Origin: Umbelopsis ramanniana AG
Taxonomy: Eukaryota; Mucoromycota; Umbelopsidomycetes; Umbelopsidales; Umbelopsidaceae
Assembly: GCF_025399195.1 (NCBI RefSeq)
Contig: NW_026252087.1
Coordinates: 806,001 to 870,000, forward strand
Direction: 5' to 3'
DNA length: 64,000 nucleotides
The notes below the pieces were generated by a model. The model made no database searches and had not been told where the DNA came from. It saw only the letters and a list, made by a program, of their open reading frames with translations. The stretch's first letter is position 1; the number at the start of each line of letters is the position of its first letter. Of the stretch, positions 21,499-33,131 are shown piece by piece. The position numbers and the translations under genes are program-made.

Positions 21499-23054
21499 AT
21501 GCGTCTTCTACAGATCACAGCTGCGCTGGCTCTATGCTCAACTTTTTCAGGCAAAATTAATGTCATGGCAAAATCTGGTACCTTTCTCCACGTTACAGGT
21601 GAGTCATTATTTGTATACATGTACGTTTTATATAATCTTAACCATGAAATCCGTTTAGATATCCATTTGGATGAGCACTACTTGGAGAAGTCCGATCCTG
21701 CTACAAACTGCCATCGAAAAGATGGAGACAAATCCAAAAACACTGCTGGACATTTTGGAACACTAGGAAGCGACTGTGATTCCCCAGTGTCACTGGTATG
21801 AAACTAATATTGAGTCAGTATTGTTTACACTTGATTTAACATCCAATAACCGACATTCCGTTTATAGGTTGACTCTGTCTTTGATTTTATGAAAGGAGCT
21901 GCATTCCAAGACGTTGATTTCATTGTCTATACTGGAGATACTGCTCGCCACGTAAGTTATATATCCCACTGTTTCTATGATAATTCTCATCATCCGGACT
22001 GACTAAATGATTGTTAATGGTCTAAATTGGTACTTAGGACCGAGATTCTAAACTCAAGCGAACTGACTCAGACATTTTAGCTGCCCATAAGAAAGTTCTC
22101 TCTTATTTTAGCAAGACATTTGATATGAACAAGGTCACGCTCCTACCAACTCTCGGTAATAACGATATGTTCGACCATAACGCAATGAACGTAGCCGAAA
22201 GCGATAAGAATTCTATGAACATTTTGGAAGACCTTAAGCAGCTCTGGAAGCCACTTGACCTCAACCTTACCTCGGATTTCTCGAACGGTGGCTACTTTGT
22301 ACAAAATATAGCCAATGGCCCATCCGTCATTAGCTTGAACTCCATGTACTTTTTTACAAGCAATACAGAGGTTTCTGATTGTGATAAGGCAGGCTCGCCT
22401 GGTGCTGAGGAACTGGTCTGGCTTGAAGGACAATTGCAAGAGGTACAACGTTCGAACAAGAAAGCGTACCTTATGTCGCATGTACCGCCTGTAGACAAGT
22501 CAGACATCTTGTACAAATCAAAATGTTACTCGCAATATGTTAACTTGTTGGGAAAATACTCTGAAGTTATAGCAGCCCATCTTACAGGGCATACAAATGG
22601 TACGTTGAAGACGAATGAAACAGGCACTGACACCTTTTATTTAAAAATGTTTTTCCTTTGGTTAGACGATAATCTGGCCGTTTTGTACAAAAATGGTAAA
22701 GATTACAGCTTGACTGGACTGTCGAAGAAAGTGAACATCGACTTCAAAACAAACGACATTGTAGGTGTCCTTACAAACGCACCGTCCGTTCTTCCTCAAA
22801 ACAACCCTGGCATTCGTGTCTATCAATACGATCAATCGGACTACACTATCTTGGGCTGGGACCAATATAGCACTGATCTCAAAAAGGCCAACAAAAATAA
22901 TCGCATCACCTGGCAGAAGGAATATAGCTCTGGCCAGGTTTATGGTGTTCAAAAACTGGATGCCAGTGGATGGCGTTCAGTGGTACAAAAGTTAAAGACA
23001 AGTAAGAAAGTATTCAATAAATACAAGTCCTTTATTAAAGTCGAGGGAATTTGA
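21499..23054 (+). CDS. PPN1: Endopolyphosphatase (PPN1 family metallophosphoesterase)
   Basis: Five exons: 21499-21598, 21659-21795, 21868-21951, 22038-22599 and 22666-23054, giving about 423 residues. The calcineurin-like metal ligands occur in order: HVTDIHLD (made by joining exons 1 and 2), YTGDTARHD (exons 3 and 4), GNND, MSHVPP and GHTN. The CHR cysteine region and TLGSDCDSP after the first motif match yeast Ppn1 (vacuolar endopolyphosphatase that cuts long polyphosphate chains). The N-terminus is a hydrophobic signal or anchor (MRLLQITAALALCST), so the enzyme enters the secretory/vacuolar path. The fourth intron (22600-22665) is 66 nt without a stop, so a naive reading runs through it; splicing restores GHTNDDNLAV. 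Acid sphingomyelinase is the closest alternative family, but CHR/GNND/GHTN spacing favours PPN1. Confidence 0.87.
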
Positions 23055-23202
23055 AACAAAAATTCCCTTGTAAGGACATTTTATGCCGAGTAAAGATTTG
23101 GCGTTTCTATGGTACAGGTTTATGTGCGACGATCTGTTGCGGTTGGCGTGAGAATAGCACTTTGTGCATGCCAGGGTATATAGATATCGAAACAGTATTT
23201 GA

Positions 23203-23568
23203 TTATCGTATACTTCGATAGCTAATCAAAACAGCCATACTGTGATGACCGACTTTTTGATTGATTTTGGTGTTCTTTTCCACCAATTTGACATAGGCAG
23301 GGTCCGCTTCGTCGTCGACTTCATCAGGTTCTCGTTCAACAGAGGACATTGACGTTGGTTTCCAGAATTCATCTATCTCAGTGGACGGTCGTCTATCATA
23401 TTCGGTCGGACTGTAGCAATCGTAGGTTTCGACAAAGTCTTTAAAGTGAACGGACTTGCAACCTGTACTATCGGTATCAACGGACGAGGTTCGTGATCGC
23501 TGGCGGTTCAGTGATTTGTTGGTAACCCTTGATATTTTAAAGAAGATGCTTGAAAGCGATGGAACCAT
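23203..23568 (-). CDS. Small basic-then-acidic protein with SVHF...EYDRRP motif
   Basis: A single-exon 121-residue frame. It holds KSVHFKDFVETYDCYSPTEY followed by DRRP, a pattern (basic-V-x-F, then E/H-T, then S-x-x-E-Y-D-R) that I associate with many short uncharacterised fungal proteins. The V-x-F core also resembles a protein phosphatase 1 docking motif. The N-terminus is Ser/Arg-rich, the C-terminal part acidic then basic. There is no membrane segment or signal peptide. It is the last of three tandem minus-strand small genes. Function unknown; the conserved motif makes a real gene likely. Confidence 0.6.
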   Translation of the reverse strand: MVPSLSSIFFKISRVTNKSLNRQRSRTSSVDTDSTGCKSVHFKDFVETYDCYSPTEYDRRPSTEIDEFWKPTSMSSVEREPDEVDDEADPAYVKLVEKNTKINQKVGHHSMAVLISYRSIR

Positions 23569-23640
23569 ACAAAATAGTAAATGAAAGAGAAAGTTGGATT
23601 GAAGCTTTCCCGCAACATACTGGGATTATTTTATGTTGAA

Positions 23641-23964
23641 TCAGCAATCACGGGTTAAGAACATATTCCACATGTGATGCTGCGGCAATTTCATCCAATA
23701 CAATCTGGGTCGAAATTCAGCTTTTTCCAATACCGTTAAATCGCTCATATATGTAGTGCTCATCACGAATAAAATGAATACAACATTCGTCCCTGCTCTT
23801 GACTTCACTGTAGCTAGAATGATAGGCTCTGTCATGACCGGTCCCCTCTCCACGAATTGCCTGTTTGGTGAGAAAATCCGTGGCGCGGCTTTGAAACAGC
23901 GAAACGTGGCGTTTACAGTGATTGCAACCAGCAACAGCCTCAAACAGCATAAATTTGAAGCCAT
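23641..23964 (-). CDS. Small hypothetical membrane protein (107 aa)
   Basis: Open frame of 107 codons on the same strand as its two neighbours. The N-terminus is hydrophobic/basic without acids for 35 residues (MASNLCCLRLLLVAITVNAT), which could be a signal or mitochondrial targeting sequence. A second hydrophobic stretch NVVFILFVM s in the middle and the C-terminus is Arg/Trp/Met-rich. The opposite strand has a shorter overlapping frame with less natural composition. I do not recognise the family and no splice signal is needed. Moderate confidence only. Confidence 0.4.
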   Translation of the reverse strand: MASNLCCLRLLLVAITVNATFRCFKAAPRIFSPNRQFVERGPVMTEPIILATVKSRAGTNVVFILFVMSTTYMSDLTVLEKAEFRPRLYWMKLPQHHMWNMFLTRDC

Positions 23965-24170
23965 GGTTTCAAGAGAAAATAGAATGCCTTAGAGTACAGC
24001 TCTTGGTATGAGATATCATTTATTTTGAGGTGATGATGTATCCTCAGGGTAATTGCTCTGGTCGATAGGATGGGAACCGCCAGGGCATACAATTCCGCCT
24101 ACTCTGATTGGTTCAACTTTTAAAGGTTGAAACTGATTCCCACATTGAAACTGGTGTCAGACAAAAATTG

Positions 24171-24859
24171 TCACACTGAAAAGTTCGATTCCACCGCATT
24201 GTGGCCAGATTCTTTGCTTTCCTGCGGATGATTCAATTGGGCTCTTGTTGAAGCCACCACGTTTGTCAATATCCAAATGATGGAGGAAAGGATGCCTATG
24301 AGAATGGAAAGTTACATATATGGAGTTTCTTCCCAGCTGTCTCAGAAATATTAGCCCGACACGACTTACCAGCTCCCAAGGCACCATCCATCAAGTAACA
24401 TCCACTGTAGACTTTGCTAGTAACATCCTTTGGACCAATCATGGTACATTTTGGAAATCCTTCGTAGCTTGTAAGGGTGTAGGTGATCATGGCAACCCAC
24501 CAAACAAGTACAATGGTACCAACTGACAACTCAACAAGGATGCTAGGCCGTTTTTGTTCCTGCTCTTGCATTTTCTTCGAACAGCCGCAGCAAATTCGTC
24601 GCAGGTCGGAGAGTATCAGGGCGAGGCAAGCAACGCTTGATATCAGCCCAATGATAATTAGGATATAATCACGCGGCTCTATTTGACTGGTGGGTGTGTC
24701 TTGAGCATTGGCGGATATGAGGTAGACTGTACTTGAATTGCTCATATGCCTGGCCACTTCAAAGTACGCTAATGCTAGGCTGTTTAATAGAACCACCAAC
24801 AACGATATAAATAAATTGCCTGATAGAAGCACAATGTGCAACGGCGTTAACACATGCAT
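24171..24859 (-). CDS. Four-span membrane protein of unknown function (about 204 aa)
   Basis: Two exons: 24859-24370 and 24295-24171. The start MHVLTPLHIV is chosen because upstream residues are encoded by a poly-T run. Four hydrophobic helices are seen: about 5-35 (IVLLSGNLFISLLVVLL), 65-90 (YILIIIGLISSVACLALIL), 108-130 (ELSVGTIVLVWWVAMI) and one created by the splice (GILSSIIWILTNVV). Between helices 2 and 3 is a Cys/basic loop (RRICCGCSKK), a possible palmitoylation site. The C-terminal tail is polar. The layout is like MARVEL-type tetraspan proteins of fungi, but no diagnostic motif was found. Confidence 0.7.
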
Positions 24860-25864
24860 ATGGAAACGATTTGGTGTATTGAGGAAAAAAAAAAAAAGCA
24901 AAAGCTACGATAGTGTGAACGAGTCTCCATGCCAGCTTATCAAGCTTGATGCAAATGTACGCCATTAGGGAGCTTATATTTCGTTTTCTGTCACCAGCAA
25001 GCAGGCCATGTCCTTACGCTCACCGTCACGATAAAAGGAACAAAAAAAAAAAATTAATATTAAAGGAAGGGAAGGGAGACTCGGTCAGCAATACTTGATA
25101 GGGAGTGCATCCCCTGCGTCGTTCGGTTTGCAAATGAGTGGACGCAAGGCGTTTACGTCAGCACTTGAAATTTCAACTTATTCATGCCATAAAATTTTTT
25201 TAATGCCTGACAGAGCTATCTTTTGACTCCATCCCAACCTCGCTGGTACGTATACACTTCAGTCAACGGTAAGATTATGTCAATGATGTAGTCATGATCG
25301 CATAGTTATTTTAGAAGTCAGGTCAGAGAACATATGATAACCTGTCGAAAACTGTGACGATGCAAGCCAAGCGTGTTGTAGAAATTAGTGCAACCAATTT
25401 TAATACGGAGCGCAGTAAAGCGTGCCGATGCGGATTGGCGGCATGTAGCGTCAAGGAACTGTTTAGGGTAAGAGACCAGGAGCATCGGATGAGGATCCCG
25501 ACAGCGGTTGCTAATGAAACGCTATCTCGGGCATGATCCGAGCACCTGTGTTTATTGTTGTAACGCTGGGGTCATCGCTTCGTGTCCACATTCGCGTGTT
25601 GCTTTCCTGGCAAAGTAATTATTGTGACACATGCGAATAAGTTTCATCCTGCGCTCCGTCAGTCCGTTGATTCACCCAAATATGGAAACCTGGATCCTTC
25701 AATACATCAACAAATCCTTTCTCTATCGCTTTTTGCTTCTTGGCCTTCTTCACTTCACAACTTTCAAAAACTAAATCGTCTATCGCGAAACAGAGTCTCA
25801 TTGTCGGCTCTTTTCAGCAAACGCCTATCAACCTTCTCATTGCAAAGAGCGTGTACTGTAAAAC
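24860..25864. promoter_or_regulatory. Divergent promoter region (tetraspan gene / RhoGEF)
   Basis: About 1 kb with poly-A runs at 24883-24898 and 25041-25053 and a purine-rich block 25062-25080. The open frames overlapping 25582-25974 have no recognisable product and their right end overlaps the first RhoGEF intron. Confidence 0.5.
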
Positions 25865-28800
25865 ATGACGACCGATTTGAGGGTATGGCTAGACAACCTC
25901 CTTTGAATTCCCCTTGCTTCATCCGTGCACCTGCGCTAACCCATGCAACAGTCTTTAGAATCTGTACTGAGTAAGCATGGTTACATTCATAGCTGGAAGC
26001 TATTCAAACAGAAATCAGCCACCCCTGCCTTGGACCGTCGTGCGACGAATGACTCAACCGACGCCCTTCAGGCTCTGTTGGAGCACCCAGTCGTGAGTAG
26101 TGAAGAAAACAAACATTTGAAACACCTTTATAAAAAAAACTAACAACAACACGTTTTAATTTTTTGTTTACTCAGTGCCAAACAGTAGACATCGTGGTCG
26201 ATGGTTGCCGCAGATATCGAACGCCTGGTAAGCATGTACTCCCATAAGCCTTCTGCATTACATTCAACTCCTATTTAACAAATGTATCACCGCAGCACAA
26301 TATCAATTATACCAACAATTTTTGAGTATACTTGGATCAAGATCCAATCGAAATGAAATATCGATGGATGCGTCACCCACGTCACCATCTCCTAGCTATT
26401 ACTCTCAACAGTTTGTGGAGCAGGTAAACTAAAATGACGAATTGAAATTGTAATGTGTAGACTGCCAGAACTAAATCACTCTCATCGGAACCTAAATCCA
26501 TTAGCAACAATATGATCCCGAACAAAGAATTAATAGTATTCAAGAGTTCATATCCAGTGAGGAAACTTATGTGAAAAATCTTATCACGGTTGTCGATGTG
26601 TTTGCTCGTCCCTTAAGATCATATTCACAAGACCGAATGAACTCGATTTTGAAGCCTTTCAACTGCACCAAGATTTTTCTCAATATTGATCAGATCTTAA
26701 GTGTTAACGAAGGATTTCTTGAAGATCTTCGTAAGTACCAGAAGAATCCGGAAGCAGCCTCATTTGGAGCCATCTGTGACGCTCATGTAAGACTTAAACT
26801 TTATTGTGTCATACCCCACAAATTTCTTGTACTTCCATACTTATATATTTTCCTTTCTCTCTCATGCAAATGCTAGATTGCCAACTTTGACTGCTATACC
26901 CGATATTTACATGAACATCGAGCTGCTGGCGCTCTTCATACCAAGGAGTACAAGGTTAATCAAAGCTACCGAAGCTTTTTAATCAAGGCAAAAGATCATC
27001 CTGATGCAAAGCGAAAACAGTTACAAGATTTGCTGGTCGAACCTGTGCAACGCATTAGTCGATACACTATGCTTCTAAAGGGTATGTTCTATTCAGCCAA
27101 CGGTTACATCGTTAAGGTTCTATGCATGTATTCATTTCTTCTCCGTTTCCTTTTTTTAGAAATCATCAAGAACACGCCTCCAGAGCATCACGACCACGCC
27201 TCTCTCATATCTGCATTGTCAAAAGCGGGAGAAATTGCCAATATGGCGGATGACAACAGAACTCGGCTGGCCCGCATGTTTCTCAACCTCTATAACTCCA
27301 TCAAAGGTTCCCCATGTTCGCTCGTAAATCAGAGCAGACGCCTTATACACCATGTGGATGCTACCGAACTGGACATTATGACAAGAAAACCGTTGCGCCC
27401 TGTTACCATCTTGGTTTTCACAGACAAAGTCTTGGTTGCCAGTCGGCCTTCCTATTTTGTATCTGGATCGGACCTATGTGGTATTGATAACGACATTACC
27501 TCGCCTAACGGTTCTACATCATCATTTTTGGCCAAGAAAGCTGAAAAGACTTTGAAAAGAGACCGAAGCTTGAAGTTTAAAGGATGGTCAGACATTGATC
27601 AAGTCGAACTTTTCAATGGCCCTGCCTCCCATGCGTCCTCATTTTTACTTCGAGTCAATTCCAATGTCTCCAGTTCCGGCATTTCAGCTGCTAGTTCTTT
27701 TGAAGAGTATTTTAGTGAACAGTCTATTCGCATGTACTCCATTGCCCCACCAAAAGACGAAAACGAAATTGAGAGAAATACGCAATCATTCGAATCGCAG
27801 CGTGACAGCTTCTATTCCAGCTTCCACTATTCCAAGGCACAGTACTTGGGATCATGTAAGACACTGTTCCTTCGAAACTTCACTGCCGTTTGCCTTCATC
27901 TCATCTTGTGCCTTTTTGTCTATAGCTGCAGAGACCACTTACCATCACACGCGATCAAGCACCGTCGCCTACAGTAACATCTACAACTTTGGGAACTATG
28001 CATCAGTAAAGAGAAAGGTAGATAAAAGTTTAATTCTATGTATATCCTCAGCTTCTACTTATACTTTCTTTGTAGAGCAACATTACAATCGTTTACGTAG
28101 AAGAAGGAGAGTGTGCAGTTGATCAATGCTTGGCACAAAACGACGATGCGCCTTGGTTGGTTGGCCTAGTGTATGCCGACATTCGAGGATTTCGGTTCTC
28201 CATTCGAAGCAAGTTACACCTCGGTACTATAAGAGAAAGAACCAACTCTATGCCTTTATTATCCACTGGTATATCCAGAGCGGATGAGGGTGCTATAGAT
28301 TTTGAAAGCGTCTTTTGGAACAATGGTAAGTCCCGCAAAGGGTGGTATAATCATCATCATGTATACTTACGCATTGTCATGTCTTCTTTTCAGTTCAAGC
28401 TACTGAAATTAAATTAAGACATTCAAACTTGTATCAAGATAAATATGCGACCATCAACAGTATCATTTCTCGCAAAACGCAAGATGGTCGACCACGATCC
28501 TTATCCAAACCTAGAAGCATTCCTACCATTGGAAAACTGTTTGGTTCCAACAGCTCCTCAACGGCTAACTCACAAAATAGCTTGGCCCCTGTTAAGAGTA
28601 CTAGCAGTAGTACTGTCTCTTCTGTTGTTTCTGCCGCTCCATCTGTAAATCAGCGCCGCCCCAGACTGAACAGTATCAGTGGACCTGTAATGGACTGCAG
28701 CCAGCCACCACCTTACTCACAATCGGCCTCTAGAAGCTCATGCAGTGCCAACTCTCTGAGGTCGTATACTAGTACCGAGTCTGATATGTGGTCGTCTGGG

Positions 28801-30281
28801 ACTTCAATATCCAGTAGCACAAGCACTGAATACATGGATTATCTGACACCAAAGCCACCAGTGGTTCGAAGTTCCCGTCCCGTTCGTATGGCTCTACCTA
28901 CTGTTCCACAAGGTTATGCTGTCAGTGATAGTCGACCAGTAGAAGGTATGTGCAAGGATCTTTTGTTTCAATAACCAGTATATGTGCTCAAACTAAATTG
29001 GTTTGAAATGTTTTTAGATTACTTTGCCGAAGATAACCAGAGGGGACGAAGGAAGACTCGCACCAGTATTTCGACTTCTTCATTGACAATGCAGCAGCGT
29101 TCGGTTGAATTGGATGGCCACCCTGACGAGCAGAAGGTAACAAATATATGTCAACTATTGTCAATATAGTGACGATTACTAACGCTCATCATCCACATTA
29201 GAAACTCGATCATGGGCTTGAAGACATGCAAAAGTATTTATCTTCTATTAGATCCTCGCTGTCGAAAGTCGACGGCCAATCGGACGGAAAGTGGACTGAA
29301 CCTGACTGGTCGCCCCGCCGCCCAGAAAGTCGAAGCAGCGTCGCATCATCTACTGCAACCAACAATAGCGCATCCTTTTCAAACAGAGCTAGTCGTTCCA
29401 GTACCGTGTCGTCGGACAATAGCATACACAGCACACGTAGCTCCTTGAGTCTGGACGACATGGACTACCAAAAAGTAAGTTTTTTTACCTTGGGGGAGCA
29501 GACTTTAGAAAAAAGAACGAAAACTAATGACAATATTACAGGACGCCTTGAAAACAGACCTCGACTCCTCAAGTTTCCTTCCTGAGAATCAGCGAAGGTC
29601 GTCCGTAGTCCGGCTTGCTTCCTCCATACCACAGTCTACCACCCCAGACTCCGTGAACTCAGATACAATGAATGTGGTTTCCAAATCGATGTCCAAGTTG
29701 CAAAATGATTATGTTGGCAAATGGCAGGAACTATTTGACAAATGTAGCACGATGGCTCAGGAAATTGAGGATCTCACTGAAACGCTGAGAGACGTAAGTA
29801 CTTGTTAACAGCCTGATGGCCGTCATTTCTTCATACACTAATGTTTGCACCATTACAGCGCAATAACGAAGTAACAAATTTACGGAAATTGTATCGAGAT
29901 ACAGCAGACGAAAACAAGATCTTATACGAGGTAAAGCATTTGAAACAACAGTGAGGTTTCTTTTTGGCCGATGACTTACCTTAGCACTCTGTAGAAATTC
30001 AATGAAGAACTTGAAGATATTGCCAACGTATTGGAAGATCGTAGATACAAGAGTGATGGATTTGGTGCCTCGCGCCCTTCGCATCCTACCCCCGAAGGTC
30101 AACTAAGACGTAAGCTAAAGGTAGCCATCAAGGAGCGCTACTACTGGCAGCAAAAATCAGGGTAAGTGGAATATCCCACCGGTATTTTGCCATCCGTCTA
30201 CCTATTTCTAATCTATAATGCACCTATAGGGAACTCACTCGCGAGATCGAAAGCCTAAGGAAAGGCATCATTTCACCATAA
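25865..30281 (+). CDS. Rho guanine-nucleotide exchange factor (DH-PH) with Ser-rich region and C-terminal coiled coil
   Basis: Sixteen exons, about 1,116 residues: 25865-25882, 25952-26092, 26176-26227, 26296-26423, 26505-26786, 26877-27081, 27160-27855, 27926-28017, 28076-28325, 28394-28945, 29018-29136, 29202-29474, 29542-29793, 29859-29930, 29995-30161 and 30230-30281. A DH domain begins at about residue 120 (RINSIQEFISSEETYVKNL) and includes FLIKAKDHPDAKRKQLQDLL, then the helix VEPVQRISRYTMLLK, the signature of Dbl-family exchange factors. A PH-like region follows (PVTILVFTDKVLVASRP, FKGWSDIDQVELF, then NITIVYVEEGE). Residues about 640-980 are Ser/Pro-rich and probably phosphorylated. The last about 130 residues form a coiled coil (KWQELFDKC...EIEDLTETL). 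It should activate Rho/Cdc42-type GTPases in polarity or wall signalling. The 18-nt first exon (MTTDLR) rests on a CTAAC branch site and frame; all other joins are well supported. Confidence 0.88.
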
Positions 30282-30498
30282 TCATGTATGCGTTGCATGC
30301 ACCGCGTATCTTTATTGTACTGTGGGAGGGGGTTTATTATTATTTTCTTTTCACTTTTGCTTTACCAAACATCTGTCCATTTTTATATATTCAGTCTATA
30401 GTACATTCAAGACTTTCCTGTATTGATAAGTCGCCATCATCATTATTGTACATAAATTATTTGCATGAAATATGTTTAATTCCACACAAGTCGACCGT

Positions 30499-31927
30499 TT
30501 ATTTGCCTGTTAACCATTGCTTCCATGATCTCTTTGGCTGCTCGGCTTGTACTTCGGGCGGGACATCCCCATGAGATATCACTACGGGTTCGTCGGCCAC
30601 GGGGTTTTGAATGATGTTACCAAGTCGCTCTGCATTGAATCGGTACGATGATTCTCCATCCGCGTCCTTTGCTGCGATTGCATAGCGCATAGCTTCGCTG
30701 TAGTGGGCTAGTGCTTGGTCATATTGGTTACGGAACTAAAGAGAATAGGATGGAAACCCTTAGATACGGCGACAGATCTCTAGGTAAAGAAATGAGAATA
30801 AGAAAAAGCATCCATACCTCAAGCATCTTTCCAATGTTATTCAATGTTACTCCAGCGCACTCTTGGCAGTCTTTGACGGGTTCTACATCGCTAGTGGCGA
30901 CTCCTCCATTTTCTTCACTAATTCCTTTCTTTGCTGTTTCCAAAGCAGTCTGTGCCCACCCTAGAGCTTCATCCTTTCGACCCATACCAAACAATGTCTC
31001 TGACAACTGACATTCTATAATTGCAGTCAGACAAACGAATGCTTCAGGTTGTTGCTCGGCTGCTTGATTAGATGCTTTGAGAGATTGGAGGTATAGCGGG
31101 AGAGCCAAATCAAAGTTTCGCTGAACGGCGTACAAATTGGCTAATGAGAGTGTAGTCAAAGTTTCCAGCTTTTGAAAGTCCTTGACTGTCGTCAGGTCAG
31201 CTTGGGACGATTTGAGTGTATGAACTGCCCAAGCCAGGCTCTCCTCGGCTTCGTTGTAGTCACCGATTCTGACGTAGAGATCACCAATCTTTTTGGAAAC
31301 CTCAATCAACTCAAACACCTTTTCAGCATCATTCTCCTCTCCTTTATCCACCAACCGTTTGATCAACAGCTTCCAGAATCTGGTGTATTCTGTAATCGAA
31401 TCCAGAAGATTGCCTGCCCTGTTGAAGTCTTCAGCAAGTCGTCGTCTCAGAGCTAAAGCAACATCGGAATCTTCGTCCATATGTTGCTCTTCCAAAGCAA
31501 TTCTCAAAGCCTCTTGGACGTATAGTGTCGCAATGCTCAGCTGTGGCTGTACTTCTTCGCGAACATAGGCACCGTGCAGAAGGTTACGCGCTTTTTGTTT
31601 GAGTTCAGGTGGAGTTGGGTGCAAAAAGTGCTCTATGTATATGTGATATCCTTGCCATCCAATGACAACAATTGCGGTTGTGGATACGACAAATATTCCA
31701 ACAGCTTTGCCAACTTGTCTTGCCTGTCGACTAACCTCCAGGACAGATTGAGTGTATGGATTGGTTGTAAAGTGAGGATCGGCCCTCAGGGTTCGGCCAT
31801 TGTTGCGAAAGGATGATCCGGATTGTGAAATGAAGCTTCTCTGTGACAATCTTGTTGTTCGCTGAGAAAACCCTTGTACTTGTTGAGAGAGGCTTGGTAG
31901 CCTACCGACGACTCTCTTGCAAAACAT
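30499..31927 (-). CDS. MGR3: Mitochondrial TPR protein, Mgr3-like
   Basis: Two exons: 31927-30818 and 30735-30499, about 448 residues. The frame is open upstream, but the ATG at 31927 gives MFCKRVVGRLPSLSQQV, an Arg/Ser/Gln-rich mitochondrial presequence. One membrane span follows (AVGIFVVSTTAIVVIGWQGY, about 75-95), then a helical repeat region with TPR features (KKIGDLYVRIGDYNEAEESL; LSLANLYAVQRNFDLALPLY; spliced EFRNQYDQALAHYSEAM). Yeast Mgr3 has this layout and acts with Mgr1 as substrate adaptor of the i-AAA protease Yme1 in the inner membrane. The C-terminus ends in a basic KRSWKQWLTGK. Assignment rests on architecture and repeat sequence. Convergent with the RhoGEF. Confidence 0.75.
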
Positions 31928-32596
31928 GCTGGCGTACTTTTTTTGCCTGTCCAAACAAATCTTTATACAGTGAGCTCGACGGCCAATCAATTTGCTCCAA
32001 AATTTCCTACATGGCAGCAGGGACCGCCGACCAAGATGAACAGCATAGACAACCGAATACAATGACAATACTAGAGGCATACTGCTGAGAAGTCTTACCA
32101 CTAACCAGTTGTTCAATTTGGAAATGAATGAAATATTACTTCGACTGAGCATGCTCCATATTATATTTTGCGTGTTAGATATTCTGTGGGGTTTGAACGT
32201 CATTCTTAATCATTCAGTCGTATCGTGTATCATCTATGAACGCCGCCACCTCACTTATGTTGCATTTAAATATATATAATGGATATGCATGGACGACGAC
32301 ATTTTTGTGAATGGCGAAAAATAACTGATGAAGTACGCAAATTTCACACTATATTGCCACGGTGTCCAACGATAGACAAAGAAAAGAAACAAGTTACAAA
32401 GCGTTCAATTAGCTATGAAATCACAATGCCTCTAAATTGTATTCAAATCCTATGAAACCTGTTGTTGTACTTTATTCCACGGATTTTAAATAGAAAAATT
32501 GAACGTTCGAACAGGCAACTGAAATTTTGTCCCCGCTACGACATGGCCCCGCCGAACTGGGATTGATTTCCACCAGCGTCTTCTCATTCCCTCATA
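31928..32596. promoter_or_regulatory. Divergent promoter region (Mgr3-like / LAMTOR2)
   Basis: About 670 bp between two divergently transcribed genes, including a TATATATAA stretch near 32270-32280. The frame that extends the Mgr3-like ORF upstream is probably leader, because it lacks a targeting sequence. No other gene seen. Confidence 0.5.
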
Positions 32597-33131
32597 ATGC
32601 TAAAACCAAAAGTTATATCACAAGTTCTGCGACAAACAACCACAGGTGGAATTAAAGCAGCGATGTAGGTGTATTTAATAGAACAGTAACATGAGTCAAC
32701 CCTTCGATTAATGTTCGCGATTTAATCAAACCAGGCTAATGAACACTGGAGGCTCATTACTTGCGTTTGCAGCCGCATCAGATAGAGAAGCACGAATTTA
32801 TGCCGCGATCGCAGCCAACTTATGGTCAACCTATCTCAAAAGCGCCATGACAGGATCCTCCTTTCGAAATGAAGCTGATGGAGACGATCTAAGAATACTT
32901 ATCTTGCCTTGCGAAGAAGGCGTGGTTGCCGTCGCTGCACCAAGCACCATGCTACTTTGCTTAGTCGGAGATAGCACCATCGAACTTGGTCTGCTCAAAG
33001 CAAAGGTAAGGCGGCTGAGAAGTATATCCATTGTAGGCGTCGATATTGATGAACTTTGCAATTTCCAGGTTGAAGCAGTTTCCAAACATTTACAAGAGCC
33101 TCTCGAGCGAGTTGCTAGCTACCAGCAATGA
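32597..33131 (+). CDS. LAMTOR2: Ragulator subunit LAMTOR2 (p14, roadblock domain)
   Basis: Three exons: 32597-32664, 32735-33005 and 33069-33131, giving about 133 residues against 125 in humans. The start MLKPKVISQVLRQTTTGGI mirrors human MLRPKALTQVL...NTGGV, followed by MNTGGSLLAF, AAIAANLWSTY, an EEGVVAVAAPSTMLLCLVG strand pair and LLKAKVEAVSKHLQEPL, all diagnostic of the roadblock/LC7 fold of p14. The second intron (33006-33068, 63 nt) has no in-frame stop, so it can be read through to an insert absent from the family. As part of Ragulator it should tether Rag GTPases and TORC1 to the vacuole/lysosome. Present in animals and basal fungi, this gene argues against an ascomycete yeast. Confidence 0.88.

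Noticed and set aside
25582..25974. 130-codon plus-strand frame before the RhoGEF
   Set aside because: Composition is unlike a protein domain and its end overlaps the first RhoGEF intron; the spliced start at 25865 is better supported.
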